From Litchfieldia stipae (lineage in GTDB: Bacteria; Bacillota; Bacilli; Bacillales; Bacillaceae_L), in assembly GCF_014837155.1 (NCBI RefSeq), contig NZ_JACYHA010000007.1:112764-176763 (forward strand): DNA of 64,000 bases, given 5' to 3'. Shown here one piece after another: positions 7,904 to 17,107 of the stretch. The notes beneath the pieces were generated by a model. It was given only the letters and a program-made list of their open reading frames with translations, searched no databases and was not told the origin of the DNA. Both the position numbers and the translations under genes were made by a program. Every line of letters starts with the position of its first letter. Position 1 is the first letter of the stretch.

Positions 7904-9514
7904 TTACCAAGATGCTATTGATCCATCGGTTCTTGACTCTGTTCCACCAGATAATACACCTGTTTTTGGATCTCTCCAAATGATTTGGCCGCGACCGTAG
8001 CCACCACTATCTACTGTCACTTCAATCTGATGACCTTTGCGTGCTAAGCTTTGTGCGATATGCTGCGGGAAGCTGTGCTCGACTTGAATTTTCTTCCCTT
8101 CAATCCACTGCCATCTTGCCGCATCAAGTGCTGCTTGCGGATTCAGATGGAAATCGACTGTATTCATGACAACCTGCGCGTGACCCTGTGGCTGCATGTA
8201 TCCACCCATGACACCAAACGGCCCAACTGCTTCTCCGTCCTTTGTTAAAAATCCTGGGATAATCGTATGATATGTCTTTTTACCAGGTTTTAATGCATTT
8301 TCATGTGTTGGATCAAGTGAAAAATCATGTCCACGGTTTTGCAGCGCGATTCCTGTTCCCGGAACAACAATTCCAGAACCAAAGCCCATGTAGTTACTTT
8401 GAATAAATGACACCATATTTCCGTCACCATCAGCTGTCGCTAAATACACTGTTCCACCACTTGGCGGTGTTCCTGGCTCTGGCGTCAGCGCATCTTCGCC
8501 AATTAAGCTGCGTCTTTGTGCTGCAAATTCCTCTGATAAAAGCTGTTCCACAGACGTCGACATGTCCTTAGGATCGGTAATATATTTCTTCCCATCGGCA
8601 AACGCTAGCTTCATCGCTTCAATCTGCTTATGGTATGTATCAACCGATTCTTTCTCCGTTAACTCTATGCCGTTTAATGTATTCAACGCCATCAATGCAA
8701 CTAGTCCTTGACCATTTGGTGGAATCTCCCACACATCATATCCACGGTATTTCACTGAGATTGGCTCCACCCACTCAGCCTCAAATGCTGCTAAATCCTC
8801 AGCCGTAATAAACCCATTATGCTCCTTTGAAAATGCCGCAATTTTCTCCGCTAATTCACCACGATAAAAGCTCTCTGCATTCGTTTCCGCAATCGAACGA
8901 AGGGTGCTCGCATGACCTTCTGAGCTCCACATTTCACCGATTTCAGGTGGCTGATTATTTGGTGCAAATGTATCAAACCAGCCCTGGAATTCTGGACCTG
9001 TGCATAGTTGCTTGTAAGCACTGTATGCTCTCTTCCAATACTTCCCTAGCGTTGGTGAAACAGGATAACCTTTTTCTGCATACTCAATCGCTGGCTTTAA
9101 CACCTCAGTTAATGGTAGCTTTCCGAATCGCTTAGATAGAGCTGCCCATGCCCCTGGAATCCCAGGCACCGTCACAGGAACCAAGCCAAATTTCGGCATC
9201 GTCTCATGCCCACGTTCCTTCACCGCTTCAATTGACAGGTTCTTCGGTGAACGACCACTCGAATTTAGGCCATGCAATTCACCATTTACCCACACTATCG
9301 CAAACGCATCTCCACCAATTCCATTTGAAGTTGGCTCAACAACAGTGAGTGCCGCCGCAGTAGCAATCGCCGCATCAATCGCATTACCACCTTTTTTCAT
9401 AATATCTAATCCGGCTTGTGCCGCTAATGGCTGTGACGTTGCCACCATTCCATTCTTCGCAAAAGTTGTCATCCTCTGCGATGAATAAGGGTGATTTAAA
9501 TAATCCATCTTCAT
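7904..9514 (-). CDS. Gamma-glutamyltransferase family protein (YwrD-like)
   Basis: Gamma-glutamyltransferases are Ntn-hydrolases that cleave themselves before a threonine to make two subunits. Here the likely junction is in PPSGGTVYLATADGDGN, followed by the small-subunit motif GFGSGIVVPGTGIALQNRG. The large-subunit region has GMVATSQPLAAQAG and GGNAIDAAIA. There is no signal peptide, so it appears cytoplasmic, like YwrD. The ATG at 9514 (536 residues) has GGAGGT 7 nt upstream. A TATAAT is present about 100 bp further up (9617-9622). Its neighbours chrAB and lrp match the ywrABCD group of B. subtilis. Confidence 0.9.
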   Translation of the reverse strand: MKMDYLNHPYSSQRMTTFAKNGMVATSQPLAAQAGLDIMKKGGNAIDAAIATAAALTVVEPTSNGIGGDAFAIVWVNGELHGLNSSGRSPKNLSIEAVKERGHETMPKFGLVPVTVPGIPGAWAALSKRFGKLPLTEVLKPAIEYAEKGYPVSPTLGKYWKRAYSAYKQLCTGPEFQGWFDTFAPNNQPPEIGEMWSSEGHASTLRSIAETNAESFYRGELAEKIAAFSKEHNGFITAEDLAAFEAEWVEPISVKYRGYDVWEIPPNGQGLVALMALNTLNGIELTEKESVDTYHKQIEAMKLAFADGKKYITDPKDMSTSVEQLLSEEFAAQRRSLIGEDALTPEPGTPPSGGTVYLATADGDGNMVSFIQSNYMGFGSGIVVPGTGIALQNRGHDFSLDPTHENALKPGKKTYHTIIPGFLTKDGEAVGPFGVMGGYMQPQGHAQVVMNTVDFHLNPQAALDAARWQWIEGKKIQVEHSFPQHIAQSLARKGHQIEVTVDSGGYGRGQIIWRDPKTGVLSGGTESRTDGSIASW

Positions 9515-9744
9515 CGACCATACCTCCACATTGTATTTTTAACACTATGTATTTATACATTTGTAAACCAATAGATTGAAAACAACTAACAAACGTAACC
9601 ACAATCTGTCTAGTAAATTATAACTCTACTCACACGCAATTTCCACACAATATTGTAAATATACTGATAATAAAAATTGTTATTATTTAGATGGTGGCTG
9701 GATGTTGACGTTTTGAGAGGGGTGGAGCATTAGTGAATTCTACT

Positions 9745-10330
9745 GGGGTACTCATCAGGTACTTTTCGTGGCTTTCAGAGCACTAGTAAGCCCATCTAGG
9801 TACCTCATCTGGCACTTTCTGAGGCTTTCAGGGCTCTTGTCAGCTCATCTAGATACCTCATCTGGTACTCTGCACTGTTTCAGGGCTCTAGCCAACTCCT
9901 CTAGATACCTCATCTGGCACCCTGCACTGTTTTCAGGGCTCTAGTCAGCCAATCTAGATACCTCATCTGGTACCTTGCACTGCTTTCAGGGCTCTAGTCA
10001 GCCAATCTAGGTACCTCATTTGGTACCTTGCACTCCTTTCAGGGCTCTAGTCAGCCAATCTAGGTACCTCATCTGGCACTTTCTGAGGCTTTCAGGGCTC
10101 TAGCCAACTCCTCTAGATACCTCATCTGGCACCCTGCACTGCTTTCAGGGCTCTAGTCAGCCAATCTAGGTACCTCATTTGGTACCTTGCACTCCTTTCA
10201 GGGCTCTAGTCAGCCCATCTAGGTACTTCATCTGGTACCCTGCATTGTTTTCAGGGCACTAGCCAACTCCTCTAGGTACCTCATCCTCTCCTTCTCACTT
10301 CTTTCAGGACACTAACCTCCTCTTCCACTT
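9745..10330. repeat. Tandem array, CTAG/ACCTCAT family (array 1 of 3)
   Basis: About eleven imperfect units of roughly 53-54 bp, each containing GGGCTCTAGTCAGCC, a second CTAG, and (G)GTACCTCATCTGGTACC, which itself contains two KpnI-type palindromes. It occupies the divergent gap between the gamma-glutamyltransferase gene and the Lrp gene. Related arrays occur at 16620-17010 and 36130-36910. There is no convincing gene inside. Confidence 0.85.
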
Positions 10331-10449
10331 ACCTCAACCACTCCTTCTCACATCTTTCGGGGTCTAGAGTCCCTACACAAACCCTCTTGATTGTTTTTCC
10401 CATAGTAGGATAAGATAGTTTCATGATTACATAGTGAAGTGGTGAGTAA

Positions 10450-10899
10450 ATGAGGCTTGATGAAACGGATAAGAAAATATTACAATTGTTAACGGAAAAT
10501 GGCAGAATGTCCTATGTTGATATTGGAAAGGAATTGAATCTTTCGAGGGTTTCGATTCGGGAGAGAGTCAACCAATTGATGGACAACGGTGTGATCGAGA
10601 AATTTTCGGTAGTCATTAATTCTGAAAAAATTGGGAAGGGTGTTTCTGCCTTCTTTGAGGTTGATTGTGAGCCCGCTTCTCTTGTTGCTGTAGCTGAAGC
10701 CTTGGCCAACAATCCGCAAGTTGCGAGCTGCTATCAAATGACCGGACCGAGCACGCTCCACATGCACGTACTTGTTGAGGATTTCGCCAAGCTCGAATCC
10801 TTTATCAATGAAGAGCTCTATAGCTTAGAAGGCATCACTCGAGTCGAAAGCCATATCTTACTCAGACGATTCAAGAGCCGCACCGGACTGAAGCTCTAA
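10450..10899 (+). CDS. Lrp/AsnC family transcriptional regulator (YwrC/ChrS-like)
   Basis: A 149-residue protein with an N-terminal winged helix (LDETDKKILQLLTENGRMSYVDIGKELNLS, residues about 2-32) and a C-terminal AsnC-type effector/oligomerisation domain (residues about 65-145). It is divergent from the gamma-glutamyltransferase and chromate transporter genes, as ywrC is grouped with ywrABD in B. subtilis, where it controls the transporter. Control of the minus-strand operon is therefore inferred. The start has GTGGTGA upstream. A possible TTGATT/TAAGAT promoter lies 40-70 bp before it, just past the repeat array. Confidence 0.9.
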   Translation: MRLDETDKKILQLLTENGRMSYVDIGKELNLSRVSIRERVNQLMDNGVIEKFSVVINSEKIGKGVSAFFEVDCEPASLVAVAEALANNPQVASCYQMTGPSTLHMHVLVEDFAKLESFINEELYSLEGITRVESHILLRRFKSRTGLKL

Positions 10900-10907
10900 C
10901 CCCAATC

Positions 10908-10960
10908 GGTGCCTGGCACCCAAAGTGGGATCATTTCTGCTCCTACGAGTGCCTGGCACC
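10908..10960. repeat. REP-like hairpin element (full copy)
   Basis: Arms GGTGCCTGGCACC (10908-10920) and GTGCCTGGCACC (10949-10960) with a weakened inner stem. It sits between the convergent ends of the Lrp gene and the ABC permease gene, where it may serve as a two-way transcript end. Confidence 0.8.
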
Positions 10961-10978
10961 GCAATGGCGATCCATGCT

Positions 10979-11755
10979 TTACCCATTCCGTGTCCGCTTA
11001 AAAACAACAATACCCGCACTTATCAGTACACCAATCAAAACAATTGCCACCGTGAAGGACAACGCGTAATACTTCTCTGCCTCCCCATTATTAAATAGTG
11101 ATGCCGAGTGTACGACTAGACGTGCCGGGCTCCACATCATCCATTTTGAAAGCAGCGAAGTCGCTAGCGACAACAGCATCGTCGTTCCCAAGGTTAAAAA
11201 CGCGACCATGCCACTGCTTTTCATAAACGTACTATAGAACAACAGGAAGGTAATGACTAAGATCAACCAGACTGCGTACGTGAACATTCCACTAAGAACA
11301 TACCCAAAGTCAATGTCCCCAATTAACTGTACCGTATAATAATAGGCTGCAAGAATCCCTAACACGTAAGAGGTGAAACCGAGAACAACCACACTCATCC
11401 ATTTTGCGGTCACATAACTAGCTAAAGAAACCGGTTTGACCAAGATCAAATCCTGCACACCACTAGCTCTCTCACTCGTGATTATTCCCATGAAGGCCAA
11501 TGCCAAAATCAGAAATCCGATTTGGCTAATTTGTGCATTCGTCTGTGCCATCACTTCTGCTGGTGACGGTAACGGAAATTCACTGACAGCTCCTTCGGGT
11601 AATCCTCCGGCACTTTTCAAAATCTCCGGCAAAAAGTAACTAGTCACAGGCTGCATGATCCCGAACAATATAAAGACAAGAGGAATCCAAATAAGCTTAT
11701 AATTGCGTGTCATTTCTACCCATTCTTTTGTAAATAAGACAAACCACTGCTTCAT
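10979..11755 (-). CDS. ABC-2 type exporter permease (YxlG-like)
   Basis: A 258-residue protein with six predicted transmembrane helices and the ABC-2 permease pattern (ITSERASGVQDLILVKPVSLASYVTAKW after the second helix). It overlaps the ATPase gene by 4 bp (11752-11755), so the two are translationally coupled. With the small PLDc_N-like protein upstream, the order matches yxlE-yxlF-yxlG of the B. subtilis sigY operon. The sigma factor and YxlC/YxlD genes are absent here. The substrate is unknown. Confidence 0.85.
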   Translation of the reverse strand: MKQWFVLFTKEWVEMTRNYKLIWIPLVFILFGIMQPVTSYFLPEILKSAGGLPEGAVSEFPLPSPAEVMAQTNAQISQIGFLILALAFMGIITSERASGVQDLILVKPVSLASYVTAKWMSVVVLGFTSYVLGILAAYYYTVQLIGDIDFGYVLSGMFTYAVWLILVITFLLFYSTFMKSSGMVAFLTLGTTMLLSLATSLLSKWMMWSPARLVVHSASLFNNGEAEKYYALSFTVAIVLIGVLISAGIVVFKRTRNG

Positions 11756-12657
11756 TCCTTCACCACCTCGATAAATACGTCTTCTAGTGAAGATTGCCCT
11801 ACCGAGAACGAGGTTACTGGGAGGTTCTTTTCTACAAAATCTCGTAGCACCTGAACCTTCGCACGTTCCACATCTGACACATATAAGGTAATTGAACCCT
11901 TTTCATCCTTCACTTCTTCGATAAAATCATATGCACGTAATTCAGCCATCCACTCTGGACTTGTTTCCTTCAATCGAATCTTCAGAATATCTTGCTGATA
12001 CTTCGTTCTCATGTCCTTAATCGACGAATCTAGCGCTAATTCACCTTTTCGGATAATGATAATCTCATCACACACTTCTTCAGCATCACTTAAGACATGC
12101 GTAGAAAAAAGAATTGTCGTCTGTTTTTTCAGCTCTGATAACATGTCAATGACATCTCGTCTTCCAACTGGATCAAGAGCTGACACGGGTTCATCTAAGA
12201 TTAACAGCTTCGGTTGATGGACCATCGCTTGAGCAATCCCCAGGCGCTGCTTCATCCCACCTGAAAATCCGCCGATTCGCTGATCACTAGCATCAGTTAA
12301 TCCAACAAGCTCAATTAATTCCTTAGCCCGTTCCTTCGCTTCCTTTTTTGAAAGATGCGAAAGACGCCCAACATAGATCAAGAATTCCTCCGCTGTCATC
12401 CACGAATAGAACACTGGAAACTGTGGAAGAAATCCAACATCCTCACGTAAATCTCCAGATGTTTGTTCGTTTAATGAAATCTGTCCCTTTGAAGGCTTCA
12501 GTAACCCTGCGAGCATTTTTAATGTCGTTGTTTTACCAGCACCATTTGGACCTAATAGGGCAGTACAGCTTCCTTTTTTTATCGAAAACGATAGCTCACT
12601 TACGACCGTTTTCTTGCCAAAATCCTTCGTTAACTTCTCGACTGTGATAAATGCCAT
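11752..12657 (-). CDS. ABC transporter ATP-binding protein (YxlF-like)
   Basis: A 301-residue ABC ATPase with all canonical motifs: Walker A GPNGAGKTT (about residues 36-44), Q-loop FLPQFP, signature FSGGMKQR, Walker B LLILDEPVSALDP and H-loop STH. The C-terminal 80 residues form the accessory region typical of drug/antibiotic-type exporters. It powers the permease encoded next. The start at 12657 directly abuts the stop of the upstream small gene, consistent with one operon. Confidence 0.92.
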   Translation of the reverse strand: MAFITVEKLTKDFGKKTVVSELSFSIKKGSCTALLGPNGAGKTTTLKMLAGLLKPSKGQISLNEQTSGDLREDVGFLPQFPVFYSWMTAEEFLIYVGRLSHLSKKEAKERAKELIELVGLTDASDQRIGGFSGGMKQRLGIAQAMVHQPKLLILDEPVSALDPVGRRDVIDMLSELKKQTTILFSTHVLSDAEEVCDEIIIIRKGELALDSSIKDMRTKYQQDILKIRLKETSPEWMAELRAYDFIEEVKDEKGSITLYVSDVERAKVQVLRDFVEKNLPVTSFSVGQSSLEDVFIEVVKE

Positions 12658-12855
12658 TTATTTCTTCCTTCCAAAAATAAAATAGGCAATGGGTCCGAAT
12701 AAATTAATCAACACCACAATCAGTACCCACATCACCTTTGGACCCTTTGTTTCCTTCGCCTTAATGATGTCCACGAGCGCAATCAGCATTAATACGAACT
12801 GAATAATTACAATGGGCAAAAGCAGCTCCCAACTTACCAACAACAAATCCTCCAT
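12658..12855 (-). CDS. PLDc_N-domain small membrane protein (YxlE-like)
   Basis: A 65-residue protein with two transmembrane helices, the basic linker KAKETKGPKVMWVLIVVL and the ending GPIAYFIFGRKK. This is the phospholipase-D-nuclease N-terminal (PLDc_N) pattern found in YxlE. In B. subtilis YxlE lies in the sigY operon and takes part in negative control of SigY. Here no sigma factor is adjacent, so that role may have been lost. It is the first gene of the three-gene exporter operon. Confidence 0.8.
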   Translation of the reverse strand: MEDLLLVSWELLLPIVIIQFVLMLIALVDIIKAKETKGPKVMWVLIVVLINLFGPIAYFIFGRKK

Positions 12856-12913
12856 GCTCTAGCCTCCTTTTTACTTTCAAATACGTATCACAAGAAAAAA
12901 AGTTTCACCCCAC

Positions 12914-12950
12914 CGGGACACAATTGATCCCACTTCCGGTGCCTGGCACC
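12914..12950. repeat. REP-like half element
   Basis: An inner stem (CGGGACA...ATCCCA) and a single outer palindrome GGTGCCTGGCACC (12938-12950). The first outer arm is missing. It lies in the divergent gap between the exporter operon and the sensor kinase gene. Confidence 0.7.
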
Positions 12951-13081
12951 GACTCCAACAAATATTTTAAAAAATCTCAAAGGACTTGATTAAGATATGT
13001 CGAATTTAATTACAAACCGATATGATTACTCTAAACATCGAATTTTGCAGCTATCGAATATACAGAGAAAGGGTACATACT

Positions 13082-15364
13082 ATGGATGAACTGAATGTAA
13101 GAAAATCTTCTAAAGTGGTCATTAACTTATTTCTTGCACTGTTTATAGTCTACTTAATTAACTTATTATATATTCCATTGCACGACTTATACAAAGGCGT
13201 GAATCACTTATCCTTTCACACTTTTCTAGAGCTATTTAGCATTTTCGTTTGTTTTTCGATTAGCTCCTATGGCTGGCATGCTTATAATGATACAAAAATG
13301 ATGAGTTCCCTTTGGATTCCATCCGTGTTTTTTGCCGTTGGTTTTCTCGACTTACTCCATACGTTGTCATACCCTGGAATGCCCCATTTTATCACTGATG
13401 CTTCCATTGCAAAGACATCATGGTTCTGGATATTTGCTCGATTTACAGCGACCTTTTCGTTTTTTTATCTCGTCATTCTTAAGGACCGAGTCTCACCTGT
13501 TCAAAGTCGAAAACTATTTATGGCAGGCACATTAATTTACACACTCCTTCTCTCATTTATCGTCATTAAATTTGAAGACCAGCTACCACTTTTAAGCGAT
13601 GGACAGCCAAGTGTTCTAAAAGACAGCTTTGAATACCTGATTAGTTCCATTCTTTTACTATCAATTATTATTGTGACAAAAAGATATCTCAAAACAAAAA
13701 CAGCATCTGAATTAGATCTAGTTTTGGCCTTCAGCTTCTTATTCATAAGCGAAGTCATGATTATTGCCTATAGCAGTATGCTAGATTTCAAAATTATTAT
13801 CTCCCATATTTGTAAAGCAGTCGGCTATGGTTATATTTTCAAATACTTTTATTTTTCGAAGATGGAGCTTTCCTTCAAGCAAAAATCCGAGGTGGAAACT
13901 AGTCTCAAATTGACTCAGGGACTACTTGAATCCGTCTTTATTAATACGGCTGATAGCATCATCATCTTAAATAATGAGAAAAAAATCGTGCGAGTGAATG
14001 AAACCTTTTCAAGGATTTTCAAGCAGCCAAAGGAACTGGTACTAGGTTTAACGCTTGCTGAAGTCATTCCAGAGCATATGGCAAAAATTGAAAAAACAAT
14101 TGCTCAAATGATACGTCAAAATGTAATGACCGAATCCAAAATAATTGCTCAAAAAAAGGGGAACCAAGTACATTATCTCAAGCACACCGTTTTTCCTGTT
14201 ACTAGTGATTATGGAGAGAACATTTATACTGTCATCATTACGCGCGATATAACCAAACAGGTTCAAGACGAAGAACGAATTAGATCTGCTCAACAGGAAT
14301 TGAAGGAAACTGCAAAGCTTCAACAGGGAACTATTTTTAAGTTTAAAAGAATACAATCACGTTTTATATTCACTCTTTGTGAAGGGCATTTGCTCAAGGT
14401 GATCTCGCCAAATGGCACTAATTTGGTAGGGAAGGATATTGAACATTATTTTAGTCCAGAGGTGATTAAGCGCGGTCTGCCATTCTTCAAGCGTGCATGG
14501 AATGGTGAGGAAGTATCCTTTGATATTATCATCCAAAAGCGAAACCTGATTGTGACACTAAAACCTGTTAAGCGCAAGGGATATGTGCTTGAAGTGATTG
14601 GCTCTAGCTTAGATGTTACCCAATTAAAGCAGACAGAAGCACTCCTACAAAAATCAGAAAAGCTCGCTCTTGTTGGTGAATTAGCTGCAGGTCTTGCACA
14701 CGAAATTCGGAATCCGCTTACAGCTTTAAAAGGATTTACACAGTTACTAGATTCAACTTCAAATCAAGCAAACAAAAATTATATTAATATCATGTTAGGA
14801 GAATTGGATCGACTTGAATCAATCACAAATGAATTTATGGTTGTCGCCAAGCCTCAGGCGATTAAGTATGAAATCTATGATTTGAAGAACTTGATTCACT
14901 CCGTCTGTGTCTTTGCTGGACCACAGGCTTTAATGAATAATGTTGACATGCATGTTGCATTTCACACGTCAAACACAAGCGTATACAGTGATGTGAATCA
15001 GCTGAAGCAGGTGCTCATTAATCTCATCAAAAACTCATTTGAGGCCATGCCAAATGGTGGCACGCTTGGCATTGAGCTTGATCAGGTGGAAGAGTCTCAC
15101 TTAACGATTCGCATTACCGATAATGGTAGCGGTATCCCGAAGGAAATCATTCCAAAGCTAGGCGAACCGTTCTATACCTTGAAGGAAAAAGGAACCGGCT
15201 TAGGCCTAATGGTCAGCTTCCGAATTATCGAAGCCCATAAAGGAACCATCCAGTTCGAAAGTGAAGAAAACGTCGGAACCACCGTCGAAATCCGACTGCC
15301 ACTAGCAAAAGAAGAGCAGATTAACCATGAGCACAAATCTGCGAAAACTAGTTTGCCAAGCTAG
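13082..15364 (+). CDS. Membrane-bound PAS sensor histidine kinase with MASE3-like N-terminus
   Basis: The first 220 or so residues are about seven transmembrane helices resembling a MASE3 sensor region. A PAS domain follows (residues about 275-395, QGLLESVFINTADSIIIL), then a second PAS-like segment, a HisKA domain with phospho-acceptor His540 in LAHEIRNPLTALKGF, and an HATPase domain (NLIKNSFEAMPNGG, GTGLGLMVSFRI). It has no response-regulator partner nearby. Orphan kinases of this build in Bacillaceae often feed the sporulation phosphorelay, so that role is possible but inferred. The frame is open to 13022; I use the ATG at 13082 (760 residues), which has AAAGGG 8 nt upstream. Confidence 0.9.
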   Translation: MDELNVRKSSKVVINLFLALFIVYLINLLYIPLHDLYKGVNHLSFHTFLELFSIFVCFSISSYGWHAYNDTKMMSSLWIPSVFFAVGFLDLLHTLSYPGMPHFITDASIAKTSWFWIFARFTATFSFFYLVILKDRVSPVQSRKLFMAGTLIYTLLLSFIVIKFEDQLPLLSDGQPSVLKDSFEYLISSILLLSIIIVTKRYLKTKTASELDLVLAFSFLFISEVMIIAYSSMLDFKIIISHICKAVGYGYIFKYFYFSKMELSFKQKSEVETSLKLTQGLLESVFINTADSIIILNNEKKIVRVNETFSRIFKQPKELVLGLTLAEVIPEHMAKIEKTIAQMIRQNVMTESKIIAQKKGNQVHYLKHTVFPVTSDYGENIYTVIITRDITKQVQDEERIRSAQQELKETAKLQQGTIFKFKRIQSRFIFTLCEGHLLKVISPNGTNLVGKDIEHYFSPEVIKRGLPFFKRAWNGEEVSFDIIIQKRNLIVTLKPVKRKGYVLEVIGSSLDVTQLKQTEALLQKSEKLALVGELAAGLAHEIRNPLTALKGFTQLLDSTSNQANKNYINIMLGELDRLESITNEFMVVAKPQAIKYEIYDLKNLIHSVCVFAGPQALMNNVDMHVAFHTSNTSVYSDVNQLKQVLINLIKNSFEAMPNGGTLGIELDQVEESHLTIRITDNGSGIPKEIIPKLGEPFYTLKEKGTGLGLMVSFRIIEAHKGTIQFESEENVGTTVEIRLPLAKEEQINHEHKSAKTSLPS

Positions 15365-15400
15365 CAGACTGACTCTTCTCGGGTTGATAACAACCGTACA

Positions 15401-15435
15401 AAAAGAGGTGGCCCACAATGGACCACCTCTTCATT
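15401..15435. terminator. Bidirectional hairpin terminator between the kinase gene and spoIIQ
   Basis: AAGAGGTGG and CCACCTCTT form a 9-bp stem between two convergent genes. An A-run precedes it and a T-rich run follows on the plus strand, so it can end transcripts from both sides. Confidence 0.75.
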
Positions 15436-15464
15436 ATGTGTGAAATTGTCAATTTTACTAGAGA

Positions 15465-16373
15465 TTAAGCCTTTGCCATTCCGATGGTAGCTTCAGAAGA
15501 ATCAATTGCATCTTCTCCACTCTCATCGTCAGCTGGAGCTTCCTCTTCTTCACCTTCTGCGCCTTCTTCATCAGCTGGCTCTTCTTCATCCTTAGCTGGT
15601 GCTGGTGCTTCACTCTCATCTTCTTCCTGAGCAGGAGCCTCTTCTGAAGCTGGCTCTTCCTTATCTTGAGCTGGAGCTTCCTCTTCAAGAGAAGTCAGTG
15701 GCTTACCAAAGAAGTCAATTGGATTCACTGCCACACCGTTATTACGGATTTCAAAATGAACATATGAATCAACTTCTGTGTTTAATAGATTTTTACCAGA
15801 TTTCGCAATGACTTGACCACGATCAACGGTATCACCTTGCTTCACCTTCACATCAGATAATGCTTGGTACACTGTGATTACACCTTCAGCATGCTCGATT
15901 TCAACAACGTTTCCTAAGGTTGGATCCTTTTCAGATCTAGTCACTGTTCCACCCATAGAAGCCGTTACATCAAATACACTACCGTCTTTTGCTACAATGT
16001 CGATCCCTTTGTTTTCTGAATACGTATTATTGTAGAAAACAAGAGCTGCTTCTTGCTCTTCTGCTGACGCATTCACGTCATAGAATTGCTTTTGAATTTC
16101 TACTACATCTTCATTAAGTACAGGCATTACAAAATTCTCCGTCGCTTGGTTAACAGGAACACTTTCGCCACCATTTTCTGATGTAATCAGGTCTGACTCG
16201 TCATATCCTAATTTATCAGAATCTGCAAGGTCGTTGTTCCCCTGGAACCATAAAACCGCCGTTAGAATAATTGCTGCACTTGCTAAGTAGATTGCTGGGA
16301 ATACCCAACGTTTCTTGAAAAATTGTTTTACATTTGATTTTGGAGAAGTACGTTTAGTTTCTTCCTCTCTCAT
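15465..16373 (-). CDS. spoIIQ: Stage II sporulation protein Q, degenerate LytM (M23) fold
   Basis: A forespore membrane protein that pairs with mother-cell SpoIIIAH across the septum during engulfment. It has a short cytoplasmic N-terminus, one transmembrane helix (about residues 25-45), and an M23-like domain (residues about 120-230). The metal-binding HxGxD is NKGID here and the HxH is YVHFE, so two of the usual zinc ligands are missing and the domain is probably non-catalytic, as in B. subtilis. The last 70 residues are Glu/Ala/Pro-rich. The ATG at 16373 has GAGGTGA upstream (302 residues); the frame itself is open to 16457. In B. subtilis spoIIQ lies near spoIID and murAA, as here. Confidence 0.93.
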   Translation of the reverse strand: MREEETKRTSPKSNVKQFFKKRWVFPAIYLASAAIILTAVLWFQGNNDLADSDKLGYDESDLITSENGGESVPVNQATENFVMPVLNEDVVEIQKQFYDVNASAEEQEAALVFYNNTYSENKGIDIVAKDGSVFDVTASMGGTVTRSEKDPTLGNVVEIEHAEGVITVYQALSDVKVKQGDTVDRGQVIAKSGKNLLNTEVDSYVHFEIRNNGVAVNPIDFFGKPLTSLEEEAPAQDKEEPASEEAPAQEEDESEAPAPAKDEEEPADEEGAEGEEEEAPADDESGEDAIDSSEATIGMAKA

Positions 16374-16391
16374 GTTCATCACCTCAGCAAT

Positions 16392-16421
16392 CATTCTGAA
16401 CACATTCGAGAGATTATATAC
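16392..16421 (-). promoter_or_regulatory. Possible sigma-F promoter for spoIIQ
   Basis: On the minus strand GTATA, exactly 15 bp, then GTTCAGAATG resembles the SigF consensus (GYWTA-N15-GGNRANAHTR), with mismatches at the second and fourth positions of the -10. spoIIQ is a SigF gene in B. subtilis. One caution is that the implied start of transcription would fall almost at the ribosome binding site, leaving a leader of about 12 nt. Confidence 0.35.
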
Positions 16422-16619
16422 ATCTGGAAAAAATTTTTTTAGATTATTTTTTAACAACGTAAGAAATTTTATTCATTCTTTTTAAAAAATGTAGATTCGT
16501 GCGTGGGCGTTAAGGTAATTTCGCTTCTATTAGATGTTGGGTGTGCAAGCTAGTATCCTGATGATTGAGGTGTGTGGTGATTGGGATAGTACTCGGTTGT
16601 TCTGATGTCCTCTTTGTAG

Positions 16620-17010
16620 AGATTCTGGGGATTGGGGGTACTTTCTTGAGGGCGGCTAGTTACCTCATTGGGCGAGATTCCACAGCTTGAGGGCACTACT
16701 TCGGGAGTCTAGTTACCTCATTGGTGCGGATTTCCATGGTTGAGGGCACTACTTAGATCTTCTAGTTACCTCATTGGTGCGGATTCCGGTGGTTGAGGAC
16801 ACTACTCAGATCTTCCAGTGACCTCATTGTTCAAGATTCAACAGCTTGAGGGCACTACTCAGATCTTCCAGTGACCTCATTGTTCAAGATTCCACAGCTT
16901 GAGGACACTACTCAGATCTTCCAGTGACCTCATTGTTCAAAATTCAACAGCTTGAGGACACTACTCAGATCTTCTAGCGACCTCATTATTCAAGATTCCA
17001 CAGCTTGTGG
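16620..17010. repeat. Tandem array, CTAG/ACCTCAT family (array 2 of 3)
   Basis: About seven units of 53-54 bp of the form GAGG(G/A)CACTACT...TCTTC(C/T)AG(T)(T/G)ACCTCATT...ATTC(C/A)ACAGCTT. It shares the ACTA, CTAG and ACCTCAT blocks with the arrays at 9745 and 36130. It fills the gap between spoIIQ and the ABC permease gene, both on the minus strand. No gene is seen in it. Confidence 0.85.
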
Positions 17011-17107
17011 CACGACTCGCACCTTCTGCCCCTGCATCATACTAATACCAGCTCCTGTAACAATTAATAACCCCCATCCATCTCTGAACAGGGGAAAATC
17101 CATATCA

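Noticed and set aside
9745..10330. Possible CRISPR array.
   Set aside because: No constant repeat with unique spacers. Whole units are similar to each other, and there are no cas genes in the window. The same applies to the other arrays.
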